In this document: positions 17,010 through 26,313 of the stretch, one piece after another
Layout of the letters: each line of letters starts with the position of its first letter
Position numbering within the stretch: the stretch's first letter is position 1
NCBI GenBank assembly: GCA_023382675.1
Contig: JAHDWN010000012.1
Location: 17,324 to 81,323, forward strand
DNA length: 64,000 nt
Direction of reading: 5' to 3'
Origin: Anaerolineae bacterium
GTDB taxonomy: Bacteria; Chloroflexota; Anaerolineae; Aggregatilineales; Phototrophicaceae
The notes under the pieces: model-generated
The model's database searches: none
The model's input: the letters and a program-made list of their open reading frames with translations, nothing else
What the model was told of the DNA's origin: nothing
Made by a program: the position numbers and the translations under genes

Positions 17010-18482
17010 ATGATGTCTATGACTCTATTCTCGCTGCTGACCGGGCTTTATGTGCTTTGCGCGCTCCTGCTGACAGCCTATGCGATGGGTACGCTCTTAC
17101 TCTTGCTCGTCTACCTGTTTTATCGTCGGCAGCAGATTGTTATCCCGGAAGTTGAGGAGTGGCCGCGAGTTGCTTTTCAATTGCCCATCTTCAACGAGCG
17201 CTATGTCGTTGAAAGACTGCTGGATGCCGTCGCTGCTATCGACTATCCAGCCGAGCGCTTATTCATTCAGGTGCTGGATGACTCGACCGACGCAACGGTC
17301 GAGGTGGTTGCCCGCAAAGTAGCAGAACTTCATTCACGCGGCATCCCGATCATGCATGTCCGCCGCCAACAACGCGACGGGTACAAAGCGGGCGCGCTTG
17401 CTTATGGGCTTACGTTGTTAGATGTCGATTACGCTGCGGTGTTAGATGCGGATTTCATGCCGCCGGTGGATTTCCTGAAAAAAACTATTCCACACCTCAT
17501 CCACAATCCACATCTTGCGCTCGTCCAGGGGCGGTGGGGTCATCTAAATCCGTTCGATAATCTGCTCACTCGTGGTCAGACGCTGGCATTGGACGGGCAT
17601 TTTGTCGTCGAACAAACCGCACGTAATCGAGCGGGATTCCTGATGAATTTCAATGGCAGCGCCGGGATTTGGCGGGTTAAGGCCATTCAAGACGTAGGGG
17701 GCTGGCAGTCCACCACGCTTTCAGAAGACCTCGATTTGAGTTATCGCGCGCAACTGGGGGGGTGGGAATGTCTCTACCTGCCTGGCGTGGTCGTGCCTGC
17801 CGAGCTGCCCCCTCAGATCGCCGCTTACAAGCAGCAGCAGTCTCGCTGGGCCAAGGGCGGATCGCAATGTCTGCGTCGCCTGTTCATTCCTGTTTGGAGC
17901 AGCAGGCGCTTATCGCTGCTCCAGCGCTTGATGGCGACCATGCATCTGGCGCAATATATGGTGCATCCCTTGATCATTCTGCTGGTCGTTCTGACACCCA
18001 TTCTCATTCTGAATCAGCAGCTTCAGATGCTCAATCTCGGCTTTCTTGGTCTGGCCGGGCTTGGCCCGCCACTGGTCTTTGTCATCAGCCAATACGATCT
18101 CTATGACGATTGGCGTAAACGACTGCTCGCGTTCCCTATCTTGCTCATCCTCGGCACAGGCATGGCATACAGCAATGCGGTTGCGGCTATCGATGGCCTT
18201 GTGAGCAAGCGTGTCGAGTTCCACCGTACGCCCAAATTCGCTCATCATTGGCAGAGCAACGAATATGCCCTGTCGCTCAACAGCACCGCCTATGTTGAAG
18301 CATTCCTCTCCGTCTACGCTTTATGTGGGGCATGGATAGCCTTTCACAGATTGCCCGCCATCGTTCCCTATCTGTTACTATATGGTCTGGCATTTGGGAC
18401 GGTCTTCTTCTGGGGCGTTCTGGACCAATTTGCCCTGCGTAAAGCCAGTCGTCACACGCCGCCACTACAGAATCGAGTTTGA
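17010..18482 (+). CDS. BcsA-like processive glycosyltransferase, GT2
   Basis: A 490-residue membrane glycosyltransferase. One N-terminal membrane helix is followed by a GT-A domain with FQLPIFNE, the DxD-type DADFMPP, the acceptor motif SEDLDLSYR and the processivity motif QQQSRW near residue 275; four to five hydrophobic segments follow. This is the layout of cellulose synthase-like, mannan synthase and beta-glucosyl-lipid enzymes, so it may polymerise or transfer a hexose from a nucleotide sugar at the inner membrane. Three nearby ATG codons compete; 17010 is the first. No PilZ domain is visible. Confidence 0.88.
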   Translation: MMSMTLFSLLTGLYVLCALLLTAYAMGTLLLLLVYLFYRRQQIVIPEVEEWPRVAFQLPIFNERYVVERLLDAVAAIDYPAERLFIQVLDDSTDATVEVVARKVAELHSRGIPIMHVRRQQRDGYKAGALAYGLTLLDVDYAAVLDADFMPPVDFLKKTIPHLIHNPHLALVQGRWGHLNPFDNLLTRGQTLALDGHFVVEQTARNRAGFLMNFNGSAGIWRVKAIQDVGGWQSTTLSEDLDLSYRAQLGGWECLYLPGVVVPAELPPQIAAYKQQQSRWAKGGSQCLRRLFIPVWSSRRLSLLQRLMATMHLAQYMVHPLIILLVVLTPILILNQQLQMLNLGFLGLAGLGPPLVFVISQYDLYDDWRKRLLAFPILLILGTGMAYSNAVAAIDGLVSKRVEFHRTPKFAHHWQSNEYALSLNSTAYVEAFLSVYALCGAWIAFHRLPAIVPYLLLYGLAFGTVFFWGVLDQFALRKASRHTPPLQNRV

Positions 18483-18486
18483 CCTC

Positions 18487-19290
18487 ATGCCAATTGCACT
18501 GTTCGTTTTGGGCTTCGTCGCCGGTATCGCTTCCGGGATGTTTGGTATCGGTGGAGGCGTCATTATTGTCCCGGTGCTGGTCACTGTGTTGGGTTTTGCC
18601 CTTCAGCAGGCCACCGGCACCTCTCTTGCTGCATTGTTAATGCCGGTGGGCATCTTCGCTGTCCTAGAGTATCGCCGTGCCAATAAACTCAGTCTGAGAG
18701 CGGCGGCATGGATCGCAGCAGGGTTAGCAATTGGCGCGATTTTTGGGGCCAATGTAGCACTCAGTCTGCCGTCGGCAACGCTGCGCCAAATATATGGCGT
18801 CTTTCTGCTCTACGCGAGCTGGCGCTTTGTCGAGCCGCGGAAATGGTTAGCCGAAATACGCGGGCAGGCCAATACAGCGGCGTCTGCGCCTGAACCGGCA
18901 ACGATGGTTGCCTGGTACTGGCTTGCATTACTGGGCGTTGTCGCTGGCGTCGCTTCTGGGATGTTTGGCATCGGCGGTGGCGTGATTATCGTGCCAGCGC
19001 TCGTTGGGTTGCTCCGTTTCGATCAGAAGACGGCGGCGGGCACTTCGCTCGCGGCACTGCTGCTGCCGGTCAGTCTCGGCGGCGTGATCGTCTACTACCA
19101 ATCCGGGCAGCTTGATCTAGGCGTGGCCTTTGCGGTCGCTCTGGGGCTTGTGGTGGGCGCATTCGCGGGCGCACGCATTGCCCTCGGACTGCCGTCGAAA
19201 ACCATCAAACGGATATACGGCATTTTCCTGCTATTCGTCGGCCTGTACTTTATCTTTCGCGATTTTCTATTTCTTGCAGCCACTCGCTGA
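18487..19290 (+). CDS. TauE/SafE family permease (DUF81)
   Basis: A 267-residue membrane protein consisting of two homologous halves, each beginning with an almost identical motif: GIASGMFGIGGGVIIVPVLV near residue 12 and GVASGMFGIGGGVIIVPALV near residue 150. This is the defining internal duplication of the TauE/SafE family, exporters of sulfite or organosulfonates, though many members have other anionic substrates. The ATG at 18487 lies four bases after the glycosyltransferase stop, so the two are probably co-transcribed. Its 3' end overlaps the convergent hydrolase by 41 bases. Confidence 0.9.
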   Translation: MPIALFVLGFVAGIASGMFGIGGGVIIVPVLVTVLGFALQQATGTSLAALLMPVGIFAVLEYRRANKLSLRAAAWIAAGLAIGAIFGANVALSLPSATLRQIYGVFLLYASWRFVEPRKWLAEIRGQANTAASAPEPATMVAWYWLALLGVVAGVASGMFGIGGGVIIVPALVGLLRFDQKTAAGTSLAALLLPVSLGGVIVYYQSGQLDLGVAFAVALGLVVGAFAGARIALGLPSKTIKRIYGIFLLFVGLYFIFRDFLFLAATR

Positions 19291-20128
19291 TCAGACGCCG
19301 CGTTTCATCCGGCGCTGTGAGTGGAAACAGATGACCGTGTCCAGCAACTTCTGCATAGGTCATGTCCGGCAACTGGCGTTGTAGGCGGATTGCTGCCGGA
19401 AGAGTTAACGTATCGCTGCGCCCGCCGCGCAGGAGCAGGATAGGCAGTTTGCCGCGCACCTGGCGGACATAGCGCCAGGTGGTGGTGAGCACGGTCTCGT
19501 AGTAGCGCGCTTCCCAGGCAGGCGACCAGGTGAGTTCGACGCCGCTGCCGTCCGCTGCTGGGCGTGTCATGCTCTCCGCATACAAGCGGAGTGTCGCTTC
19601 CGACCAGTCGCTAAAAAGCCGACGTTTGCGCCAATAATCATATGCTGCATCAACACTTTCGAAGTGATTGCGACGGTTCAAGGCTGAGCGGACGAGGGGC
19701 ATCCGTTTTTGCAGGCCCAATATCTGCATCATGAGCAAGATCGTTAATTGACCTGGCAGGAAGATGGTCGGATCAAGCATGATCAATGCACGAAACCGAG
19801 CAGGGTCTCGCGTAGCCGCTACGAGTGAGGCCACTGCGCCAAACGAATGTCCGACAGCAATCACGCGCTCGATCTCTTGGTTGCGAAGTCCCGCCAGCAA
19901 ATCCTCGGCCAGATCGCGCCAGGAACGTGTGCTTTCCAGGGATGGCGGGTTGCTCCACAAGGCGCGCGGAGGCAAACTGATGACGCGATACTCGCTGGTG
20001 AACGGTGCCATCAAGGGAATATACGTTTCCGGCGGGAAGCCATTGGCGACTGCCAGATGAATGACTGCCCCCGATCCGCCATATTCATAGAGCGTTTGCG
20101 GCATAGTAGTAGACTCCAGTGCGCGCAT
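19250..20128 (-). CDS. Alpha/beta hydrolase
   Basis: A 292-residue alpha/beta hydrolase. The nucleophile elbow is GHSFGA (Ser near residue 93), with HLAVANGFPPETY at the oxyanion end, an Asp in GGRSDTLT and the catalytic His in VAGHGHLFPL. Esterase, lipase or haloalkane dehalogenase-like chemistry is possible and the substrate is unknown. ATG at 20128 is used; an ATG eight codons later (20104) starts MPQTLYEYGG, a plausible alternative. It overlaps the 3' end of the TauE/SafE gene on the other strand. Confidence 0.85.
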   Translation of the reverse strand: MRALESTTMPQTLYEYGGSGAVIHLAVANGFPPETYIPLMAPFTSEYRVISLPPRALWSNPPSLESTRSWRDLAEDLLAGLRNQEIERVIAVGHSFGAVASLVAATRDPARFRALIMLDPTIFLPGQLTILLMMQILGLQKRMPLVRSALNRRNHFESVDAAYDYWRKRRLFSDWSEATLRLYAESMTRPAADGSGVELTWSPAWEARYYETVLTTTWRYVRQVRGKLPILLLRGGRSDTLTLPAAIRLQRQLPDMTYAEVAGHGHLFPLTAPDETRRLISEWLQEIENRER

Positions 20129-20160
20129 CCACGTGTCTGGATGGGCGAAAGCAGATGTGA

Positions 20161-21036
20161 TTGAAGGACAATCAGGACGTGAACAACTTGTCGGTCGTCG
20201 TCGTCAACTATAACACGCGGGAAGATCTTCGCGCCTGCCTACATGCCCTGCGCGGCAGCAGCCTTCAGCCTGAGATTATCGTGGTTGACAATGCTTCCAG
20301 CGACGACAGCGCGGCGATGGTGCGTTCGGAATTCGGCGAGGTCAAGCTGATCGCGCCAGGGCGTAATACCTGGTACTGTGGCGGCAATAATCTGGGTGTT
20401 GCAGCCGCTGAGAAAGACTACGTTCTCCTGCTCAATCCTGATACCGTCGTCCAACCAGATGCGCTCGCTGTGATGCTGACCTTCCTGGAAATGCATTCAG
20501 ATTACGCCGGTGTGACGATGCAGCTCCGTTATCCAGATGGCGCCATACAACGCACCTGCTCGCGGCGACTTACGCTGGAATACCTGCTGCTCACGCACAC
20601 TGTGCTGGGATGGCTGCTGCCGGGCGCGAGGCGAACGGCAGAGGCGGCACATTGGTATGCCGGGTGGGAGCGTGACCGCGATTATGATGTCGAAACCATG
20701 CCCGGTTCCTGCACGCTCATGCGCCGCAACGATCTTGAATATGACGAAGATTTGCTGCTCTATTTCCCGGAGGATGATCTTGCGCGCCGGTTCACGGGGC
20801 GCAAATTTCGCTTTCTGGCGTCCACATACATCACCCACCGTGAAAAATCGGCCACGCGGAGTTGGCATGCTATCGAGATTTATTACCGGGATTTGATGGT
20901 GTTCATGCGCAAACACTTTGGTCAACCAGCCCGTCTGGTGCTCTGGCTACTCTCGCGTCCACTCTACTGGGGGATGGCGCTTCGCTGGCGGATCAAACCG
21001 CCCGGCGATCAGCGCACAAGGAGATCGACTACATGA
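20161..21036 (+). CDS. Glycosyltransferase family 2, rhamnosyltransferase-like
   Basis: A 291-residue cytoplasmic GT2 enzyme. SVVVVNYNTREDLRACL opens the nucleotide-binding fold, VDNASSDDSA and LLNPDTVVQPDA (DxD region) follow, and PGSCTLMRRN and a late basic HREKSATRS complete the pattern of WbbL-like rhamnosyltransferases. It probably adds a sugar to a lipid-linked cell-wall glycan. The start is TTG at 20161 or GTG at 20179; the latter has AGG close upstream and is equally likely. Its stop overlaps the start of the ASCH gene (ATGA). Confidence 0.88.
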   Translation: MKDNQDVNNLSVVVVNYNTREDLRACLHALRGSSLQPEIIVVDNASSDDSAAMVRSEFGEVKLIAPGRNTWYCGGNNLGVAAAEKDYVLLLNPDTVVQPDALAVMLTFLEMHSDYAGVTMQLRYPDGAIQRTCSRRLTLEYLLLTHTVLGWLLPGARRTAEAAHWYAGWERDRDYDVETMPGSCTLMRRNDLEYDEDLLLYFPEDDLARRFTGRKFRFLASTYITHREKSATRSWHAIEIYYRDLMVFMRKHFGQPARLVLWLLSRPLYWGMALRWRIKPPGDQRTRRSTT

Positions 21037-21506
21037 CCCAGCCTGACCATATCCAGGCCTACTGGCAAGCCTTCCTGGACAGTCTGAAGAACGAGGTACA
21101 TCTGGCCGTCTATGAAGCCTGGTCATTCGGAGATAGCGCCGAGATGGCGGACAGGCTGGGCGCGCTCGTCAAGGCCGGTATCAAGACGGCTACCGCAGGC
21201 CTGGCCTGGGAATACGAACACGATGGCGTCTCTCTCCCTCAAGCTGGCGGATACAGCGTCATTCTGGATGGTGCCGGTATGCCTCTCTGCATCATCCAGA
21301 CGACTGAAGTATCGCTCAAACCGTTTCAGGAGGTCGATGCGCAATTTGCTTATGATGAAGGTGAGGGCGACCGTTCGCTGGCCTATTGGCGTCAGGTGCA
21401 TTGGCAATTCTTCTCGCGCGTCTGTTCAGCGATCAATCGTCTCCCGCAGGAAGACATGCCGGTTGTCTGCGAGCGATTTCGGCTTGTATATGGTCTGGAC
21501 AAGTAG
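21033..21506 (+). CDS. ASCH domain protein (YhfF-like)
   Basis: A 157-residue ASCH-superfamily protein. The pattern FGDSAEMADRLGALVKAGIKTATAGLAWEYE followed by GGYSVILDGAGMPLCIIQTTEVSLKPFQEVDAQFAYDEGEGDRSLAYWRQVH is the YhfF/DUF437-type signature. ASCH domains are RNA-binding folds related to PUA; E. coli YhfF is not assigned a cellular role, while YqfB of the same superfamily is an amidohydrolase on N4-acetylcytidine. The ATG overlaps the glycosyltransferase stop, implying translational coupling, though a functional link is not evident. Confidence 0.88.
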   Translation: MTQPDHIQAYWQAFLDSLKNEVHLAVYEAWSFGDSAEMADRLGALVKAGIKTATAGLAWEYEHDGVSLPQAGGYSVILDGAGMPLCIIQTTEVSLKPFQEVDAQFAYDEGEGDRSLAYWRQVHWQFFSRVCSAINRLPQEDMPVVCERFRLVYGLDK

Positions 21507-21627
21507 TTTCGTACACAGTGTCGGATCGCGCTTGCCAAATTTGCTACCGACTGAGCGATGTTGTTTTGGTGAATCTGTGCATAATTCGTTCAGCTTTTTG
21601 GGCAATTTTCTCCAATAGGGCTTAATC

Positions 21628-22788
21628 ATGCGCAACTTCGTCGCCACTAGAATCAACGAGCTTCGCCCTTCCGGTATCCGCCGCTATTTTGAAATCGCTT
21701 CGACGATGGAAGATGTGGTGACACTCGGCATCGGTGAACCCAATTTCGTGACCCCTGACCACATCATGGAAGCTGGCATCGCATCCTTACGGCGGGGCGA
21801 AACTGGTTACACATCGAATGCGGGTTTGATCGAACTGCGGCGCGCGATTGCAGCCTATGTCGAACGGCTCTATGGCCTGCACTATGATCCTCGCAGCGAA
21901 GTGCTTGTGACCGTGGGCGTAAGCGAAGGGCTGTGGCTGGCGCTCAAGGCGGTGGTCGATCCGGGTGATGAAGTCCTGGTGGTGGAGCCGTGCTTCGTTT
22001 CGAACGCTGCCGCCGTTGAAATGGTTGGCGGTATCCCTGTGCGAGTCAGTACCAGCATTGAGCACGAATTCCAGGTTACAGGTGAAGCGCTGGAAGCAGC
22101 CATTACCTCACGCACCAAAGCGATTTTGATCAGCTATCCCAACAACCCAACCGGCGCGGTGTTGACCTACGAACATATGCAGCAAGTCGCCTCGGTGGCA
22201 GAAAAATACGATCTCGTCGTGATCTCGGATGAGATTTATGAGCGACTCGTCTACGACTTCGAGCACATCAACTTTGCCACGCTGCCCGGTATGTACGACC
22301 GCACGATCGTCCTCAGCGGCATGAGCAAGGCCTTTGCCATGACCGGCTGGCGTATTGGCTATGCGACTGCACCGCGACCGCTGATGGATGCTATGTACAA
22401 ACTGCACCAATATCTAATCATGTCCGCACCAACGATGGGGCAGGTCGCCGCTCTCCAGGCGCTTCTGCATGGCGAGCTGGATGTGCAGCATATGCGTGCG
22501 CAGTATGATCGACGGCGCAAAATGATTGTCGATGGATTCAATCAGCTTGGCCTCACCTGCTTCGAGCCGCGCGGCGCATTCTATGCTTTTCCCAATATTG
22601 CCGTCACGGGCATGAACGATGAGGAATTCTGTGATCGCCTGCTCCACGATGCACGGGTCGCCGTTATTCCAGGCAGCGCTTTCGGCGAAAGCGGGACGGG
22701 TTTCATCCGCGCGAGTTATGCTACGAGCGATGAAAACGTCGAATGTGCATTGGAGCGTATGCATCACTTTATGCTCCAACATGCTTGA
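21628..22788 (+). CDS. Class I/II aminotransferase (aspartate-type)
   Basis: A 386-residue PLP-dependent fold-type I aminotransferase. The cofactor lysine is in SGMSKAFAMTGWRIGY; SYPNNPTGAV, VISDEIYERL and the C-terminal Arg-containing GFIRASYATSDE are all present. Similar proteins (AspC/ArAT-I/PatA-like) transfer amino groups between aspartate or aromatic amino acids and 2-oxoglutarate. Which amino acid is used cannot be decided by eye. It stands alone, 120 bases after the ASCH gene. Confidence 0.93.
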   Translation: MRNFVATRINELRPSGIRRYFEIASTMEDVVTLGIGEPNFVTPDHIMEAGIASLRRGETGYTSNAGLIELRRAIAAYVERLYGLHYDPRSEVLVTVGVSEGLWLALKAVVDPGDEVLVVEPCFVSNAAAVEMVGGIPVRVSTSIEHEFQVTGEALEAAITSRTKAILISYPNNPTGAVLTYEHMQQVASVAEKYDLVVISDEIYERLVYDFEHINFATLPGMYDRTIVLSGMSKAFAMTGWRIGYATAPRPLMDAMYKLHQYLIMSAPTMGQVAALQALLHGELDVQHMRAQYDRRRKMIVDGFNQLGLTCFEPRGAFYAFPNIAVTGMNDEEFCDRLLHDARVAVIPGSAFGESGTGFIRASYATSDENVECALERMHHFMLQHA

Positions 22789-22886
22789 AAAATCGCACAG
22801 CTTGTGGTGCGTAAAGGGGAAGAGGCGCATAGCGTAGACATTTCTATACGACATTGATTTCTTACGTTCTGAGCAGTCTTTTTGCG

Positions 22887-22916
22887 TTGATAATGATAAT
22901 GACTATTATCGATCAA
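22887..22916. promoter_or_regulatory. Fur-box-like palindrome
   Basis: TTGAT-AAT-GATAAT-GACT-ATTATC-G-ATCAA is an imperfect palindrome with two nested arms: TTGAT/ATCAA and GATAAT/ATTATC. The core resembles the GATAAT-GATAAT-x-ATTATC array of the Fur box but with three additional bases at the centre. It lies about 45 bases upstream of the histidine kinase start and after the aminotransferase. An operator is possible; no regulator gene is nearby. Confidence 0.45.
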
Positions 22917-22960
22917 GCGGATCGGATAATTGATAACGCAAAAACTGCTCAGGCGTTACC

Positions 22961-25366
22961 TTGCACTCACGAACACCACCTGTCCTTGTCGTGGATGGGG
23001 ATAACCAGCGATTATCAGAAACGCGTGGCTGGCTTTCGCAAGAAGGGTTCCAGTTACTGGACTCGGCGAGCGCGTCTGAAACCCTGCATATTTTAGACAC
23101 GCTTCAGCCTATCCTCCTTGTCTTAGGCCATAAGTTGAGCGATGGCGAAGGCATCCGACTCTGCGCAAACCTCAAAGCCGATCAGAAAACCGCCCATATT
23201 CCCATTCTGATGCTCGGCCCGCAGAAATCGAGATGGATTGAAGATGCATTTGCCGCTGGCGCAGATGATGTGTGTACTTTTCCGACTCACGAAGCTGTAC
23301 TGCGTCGGCGTATCCGGCTCCTCATTGACATAGAGGACCAACGGCAAAAGGCGACAAAGAGTAAGCGCCGGGCGCACCAACTCTTTCATAATAACCGCGC
23401 GGTTATGCTGCTGGTGAATCCAAACTCAGGGCAAATCGTCGATGCCAATCGTGCAGCCTGCGCCTATTATGGCTACAGCCGCCAGCAATTGCTCTCGATG
23501 TCTCTGCTTGATTTGGATGCGCCGGCGATGCCGAAGTCAGAGATTACAGAAACCACCAATATCACCTTCCGGCAGCGACTTGCAAACGGCGAGTATCGCG
23601 ATGTGGTGGCTTATAACGGCCCTGTCGAAACCGGCGCTCGCAAATATATCTGCATGATTATCCACGATGTCACGAAGCGTAAATTGGCGCAGGTAGCCGA
23701 GATTCATCAGCGCGCCATGGCATCGGCGCTGCGCGAAATTGCCGCTGACATCGTCAAAACCCTCGACCATGACGAGGTGCTGGATCGTATCTTCGCGAAT
23801 ATGCAGCACATCATCGCGTTTCAGGGCGCGAGTGTTATGCTTGTCGATGGCAAGCTTACATGGACGCGGCGGCTAAAGGGCTACGACGATCATGACTTCG
23901 ATATGTCAACCATCGAGGATATTCGTTGGCCTATCGACGCCACACATACCTTGCGAACCGTGATTGAAACTGGCGTGCCAATTATCATCTCGGACGTTCA
24001 ATTGGATCCTAATTGGATAACCGTGCCTGGGTTGGAGTGGGTACGGTCTCATATCACCGCGCCGATTCGATTGGGAACACGCACAATTGGGTTCTTGAAT
24101 GTCGATAGCCCAACACCTGATGCCTATTCCGAGGCAGACGCCGAGCGCTTACAAGCATTTGCTGATCAGGCGGCGATTGCGATCAACAATGCCGATCTGT
24201 ATAGTCGCCTCAATGACCAGGCCGAGCGTCTCGAAGCGCATGTAGCGGAACGCACAGAAGAGCTTGAGCACGAACGCGCACAGTTGAATGCCATTCTCGA
24301 TTCCATGACCGAGGGCGTTGTCTATGCAGAACCTGTGGATGGCAAGATGCACGTGCGGTTCGTCAATGCCGCCTTGATTACTTTGACAGGGTATGAGGAA
24401 GGTGAGTGGTTAGGTGCATCGCCGGCTATTTTTGCGCAGAGCAATCCTGATGGACAACCGCTGGCGACTGTCGCCCGCACGATCATCGAACGGTTGGTTG
24501 CTCAGCCACGCTGGCAAGTTGAAACCCGCGTTGTTCGAAAAGATAAATCTTCATTTCTGGCAAACATTTCGGCAGCCCGACTGGTCGATCCAGAGGGGAA
24601 ATTGGTTGGCGTGGTTGGCGTTGTCCACGACATCAGCAAAGAAAAGGCGCTTGCTGAACAGCGATCTCGCTTTGTGGCACATGCCTCGCATGAGTTAAGA
24701 ACGCCACTGACAAATGCAAAGACACGCCTGTACTTGCTAAAAAAACAGCCTGAGAGAATGGCCGATCATCTCGGCGTGCTGGAAGCAGTCGTAGATAACA
24801 TGCGGGAATTGGTCGAGGATATGCTTGACCTGTCGCGTCTCGAACGGAATCTTATGACTCTGAAAACAGAGACAACCGATCTGGTTCCATTCGTGCGTGA
24901 ACTGGTCGAGCTTCAACGTGTCGAAGCCGAGGGGAAAATGCTCACCCTCTGTTATGAGACCGCCACAGAGCCAGTTCTGGCGCTTGTGGACACCAAAAGG
25001 CTTGCGCGCGTCATCACAAATCTGCTTGTCAATGCCATCAACTATACGCCCGAAGGCGGCACAATCACGGCGCGGTTGTTGTCGGGCATTCATGATCCCG
25101 TGATTGGCACCTGTGCGAAGATAGAGATCGAAGACAATGGTATAGGCATCGCCGAGGACAATCTGGAGAACGTATTTCAGCCGTTCTTTCGCGTGCCCAG
25201 TGAAGTTCAAGGGACAGGGTTGGGATTAAGTATTGCACGTGAGATCGTCCAAATTCATGGTGGCGACATACACATCAGCAGCGCGTTGGGGCTAGGAAGC
25301 AGCTTTGCGATTGTTCTCCCTCAACTCGTACCTGAAACCCCCAAATTGACGGAGGCAGAAGCGTGA
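22961..25366 (+). CDS. Histidine kinase with degenerate receiver, PAS and GAF domains
   Basis: An 801-residue cytoplasmic kinase without membrane helices. Order: receiver-like domain (1-125), PAS (about 140-250), GAF (about 265-420), short coiled coil, second PAS (about 445-560), HisKA with SHELRTPL (His near residue 577) and HATPase with NLLVNAINYTPEGG, DNGIGIA and GTGLGLSIA. The receiver lacks the phospho-acceptor Asp (LVLGHKLSDGEG) and the Thr/Lys pair (MLGP, CTFPT instead of MLTA, KPF), so it is probably non-phosphorylatable. The start is TTG at 22961, the first possible after in-frame stops. A TPR gene overlaps its stop; no response regulator is adjacent. Confidence 0.9.
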   Translation: MHSRTPPVLVVDGDNQRLSETRGWLSQEGFQLLDSASASETLHILDTLQPILLVLGHKLSDGEGIRLCANLKADQKTAHIPILMLGPQKSRWIEDAFAAGADDVCTFPTHEAVLRRRIRLLIDIEDQRQKATKSKRRAHQLFHNNRAVMLLVNPNSGQIVDANRAACAYYGYSRQQLLSMSLLDLDAPAMPKSEITETTNITFRQRLANGEYRDVVAYNGPVETGARKYICMIIHDVTKRKLAQVAEIHQRAMASALREIAADIVKTLDHDEVLDRIFANMQHIIAFQGASVMLVDGKLTWTRRLKGYDDHDFDMSTIEDIRWPIDATHTLRTVIETGVPIIISDVQLDPNWITVPGLEWVRSHITAPIRLGTRTIGFLNVDSPTPDAYSEADAERLQAFADQAAIAINNADLYSRLNDQAERLEAHVAERTEELEHERAQLNAILDSMTEGVVYAEPVDGKMHVRFVNAALITLTGYEEGEWLGASPAIFAQSNPDGQPLATVARTIIERLVAQPRWQVETRVVRKDKSSFLANISAARLVDPEGKLVGVVGVVHDISKEKALAEQRSRFVAHASHELRTPLTNAKTRLYLLKKQPERMADHLGVLEAVVDNMRELVEDMLDLSRLERNLMTLKTETTDLVPFVRELVELQRVEAEGKMLTLCYETATEPVLALVDTKRLARVITNLLVNAINYTPEGGTITARLLSGIHDPVIGTCAKIEIEDNGIGIAEDNLENVFQPFFRVPSEVQGTGLGLSIAREIVQIHGGDIHISSALGLGSSFAIVLPQLVPETPKLTEAEA

Positions 25367-26187
25367 CTACCTACACACCTCTTCAAAAGGCGCAGGCCTT
25401 CATCGATGCCGGTGAACTCACTGAAGCGCTGAATACGCTCAACGAAGCGATTTCTGCGGAAACAAATGATGAGGTTCTACGTCTTCGGGCAGCCATCTGC
25501 CGCCGCTTGAAGGGCGAAGAACACTTGCGCGCTGCGGCGCTTGATCTGGAACGTCTCAGCGATCCCACTAGCGCCGACTACGTGGAACAGTCGATTATCT
25601 TCGAGCAACTAGGCGATTTTGCCGCGGCGATCCGCGCCATGATGGTGGCAACCGATCTGGCCGGGGGGCCGACAGAGCGAAATCGCTTGACCGAACAGCA
25701 TGTGCGCCTTTTGCTGACACGCGGAGATACTCACTCTGCGCTGGAGCTGGCACGCAAGCAGCCCAAGACCTGGCGCTGGATGCAGTGGATGGGCGATATC
25801 GCTGCGCGCGCGGGCGATTATCCCCTGGCGGCGCGTTCCTACAGCGAGTCGCTCACGATGCTGGTTGACACGACCAGCGCGGATGATCGCTTTGTCGATG
25901 GATTTCGCGCCCGGCTGCTGCTGGCTCGCGCCGATGCCCAGCGCCGCAGCGGTCAATTGGAGTTTGCCGATGCCGATTACGTGTCGGCTGGGCTGATCAC
26001 GCCAACCGATCAGATGATCCCCTTCAACCGCGGCTTGATCGCCTGGGAACGCGGCGACCGGGATACGGCGCTACAATTGTGCCGATCTGCCATAGAGCGC
26101 GCGAGCGAGCCGATGCAGGATTACATGCGACGTGCCCTGCTCGAACTGCCCGAATATGAGCCGATCCTGAAGGCCATCGACGGCTAG
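25363..26187 (+). CDS. TPR-repeat protein
   Basis: A 274-residue soluble protein of helical repeats (AQAFIDAGELTEALNTLNEAISAE near the N-terminus, further TPR-like units to the end: GDIAARAGDYPLAARSYSESL, RGLIAWERGDRDTALQLCRSAIE). It starts GTG at 25363 and overlaps the kinase stop by four bases (GTGA), so the two are co-translated. It could mediate protein contacts with the kinase, but the family gives no catalytic function. Confidence 0.75.
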   Translation: MTTYTPLQKAQAFIDAGELTEALNTLNEAISAETNDEVLRLRAAICRRLKGEEHLRAAALDLERLSDPTSADYVEQSIIFEQLGDFAAAIRAMMVATDLAGGPTERNRLTEQHVRLLLTRGDTHSALELARKQPKTWRWMQWMGDIAARAGDYPLAARSYSESLTMLVDTTSADDRFVDGFRARLLLARADAQRRSGQLEFADADYVSAGLITPTDQMIPFNRGLIAWERGDRDTALQLCRSAIERASEPMQDYMRRALLELPEYEPILKAIDG

Positions 26188-26256
26188 CGCGGCACTGATC
26201 TCAACTTTGCCCCGAACAATCCAATCCAGATTTGTACCCGGCTGAGCACCTGTTTG

Positions 26257-26265
26257 TGGTATAGT
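26257..26265 (+). promoter_or_regulatory. Extended -10 promoter upstream of gatB
   Basis: TGG followed by TATAGT (26260-26265) is an extended -10 element, 48 bases before the gatB start. The same nine bases and flanks recur at 45594-45602 upstream of the VWA gene. No good -35 is visible at the right spacing. Confidence 0.5.
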
Positions 26266-26313
26266 TTCGGGAGATTTTCACTCATCGCCCGCTACCCGAC
26301 AGGTGCAATTGCT

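Noticed and set aside
21112..21618. 168-residue plus-strand ORF within the ASCH gene
   Set aside because: Out-of-frame shadow of the ASCH gene, Ser/Arg-rich with no motif.
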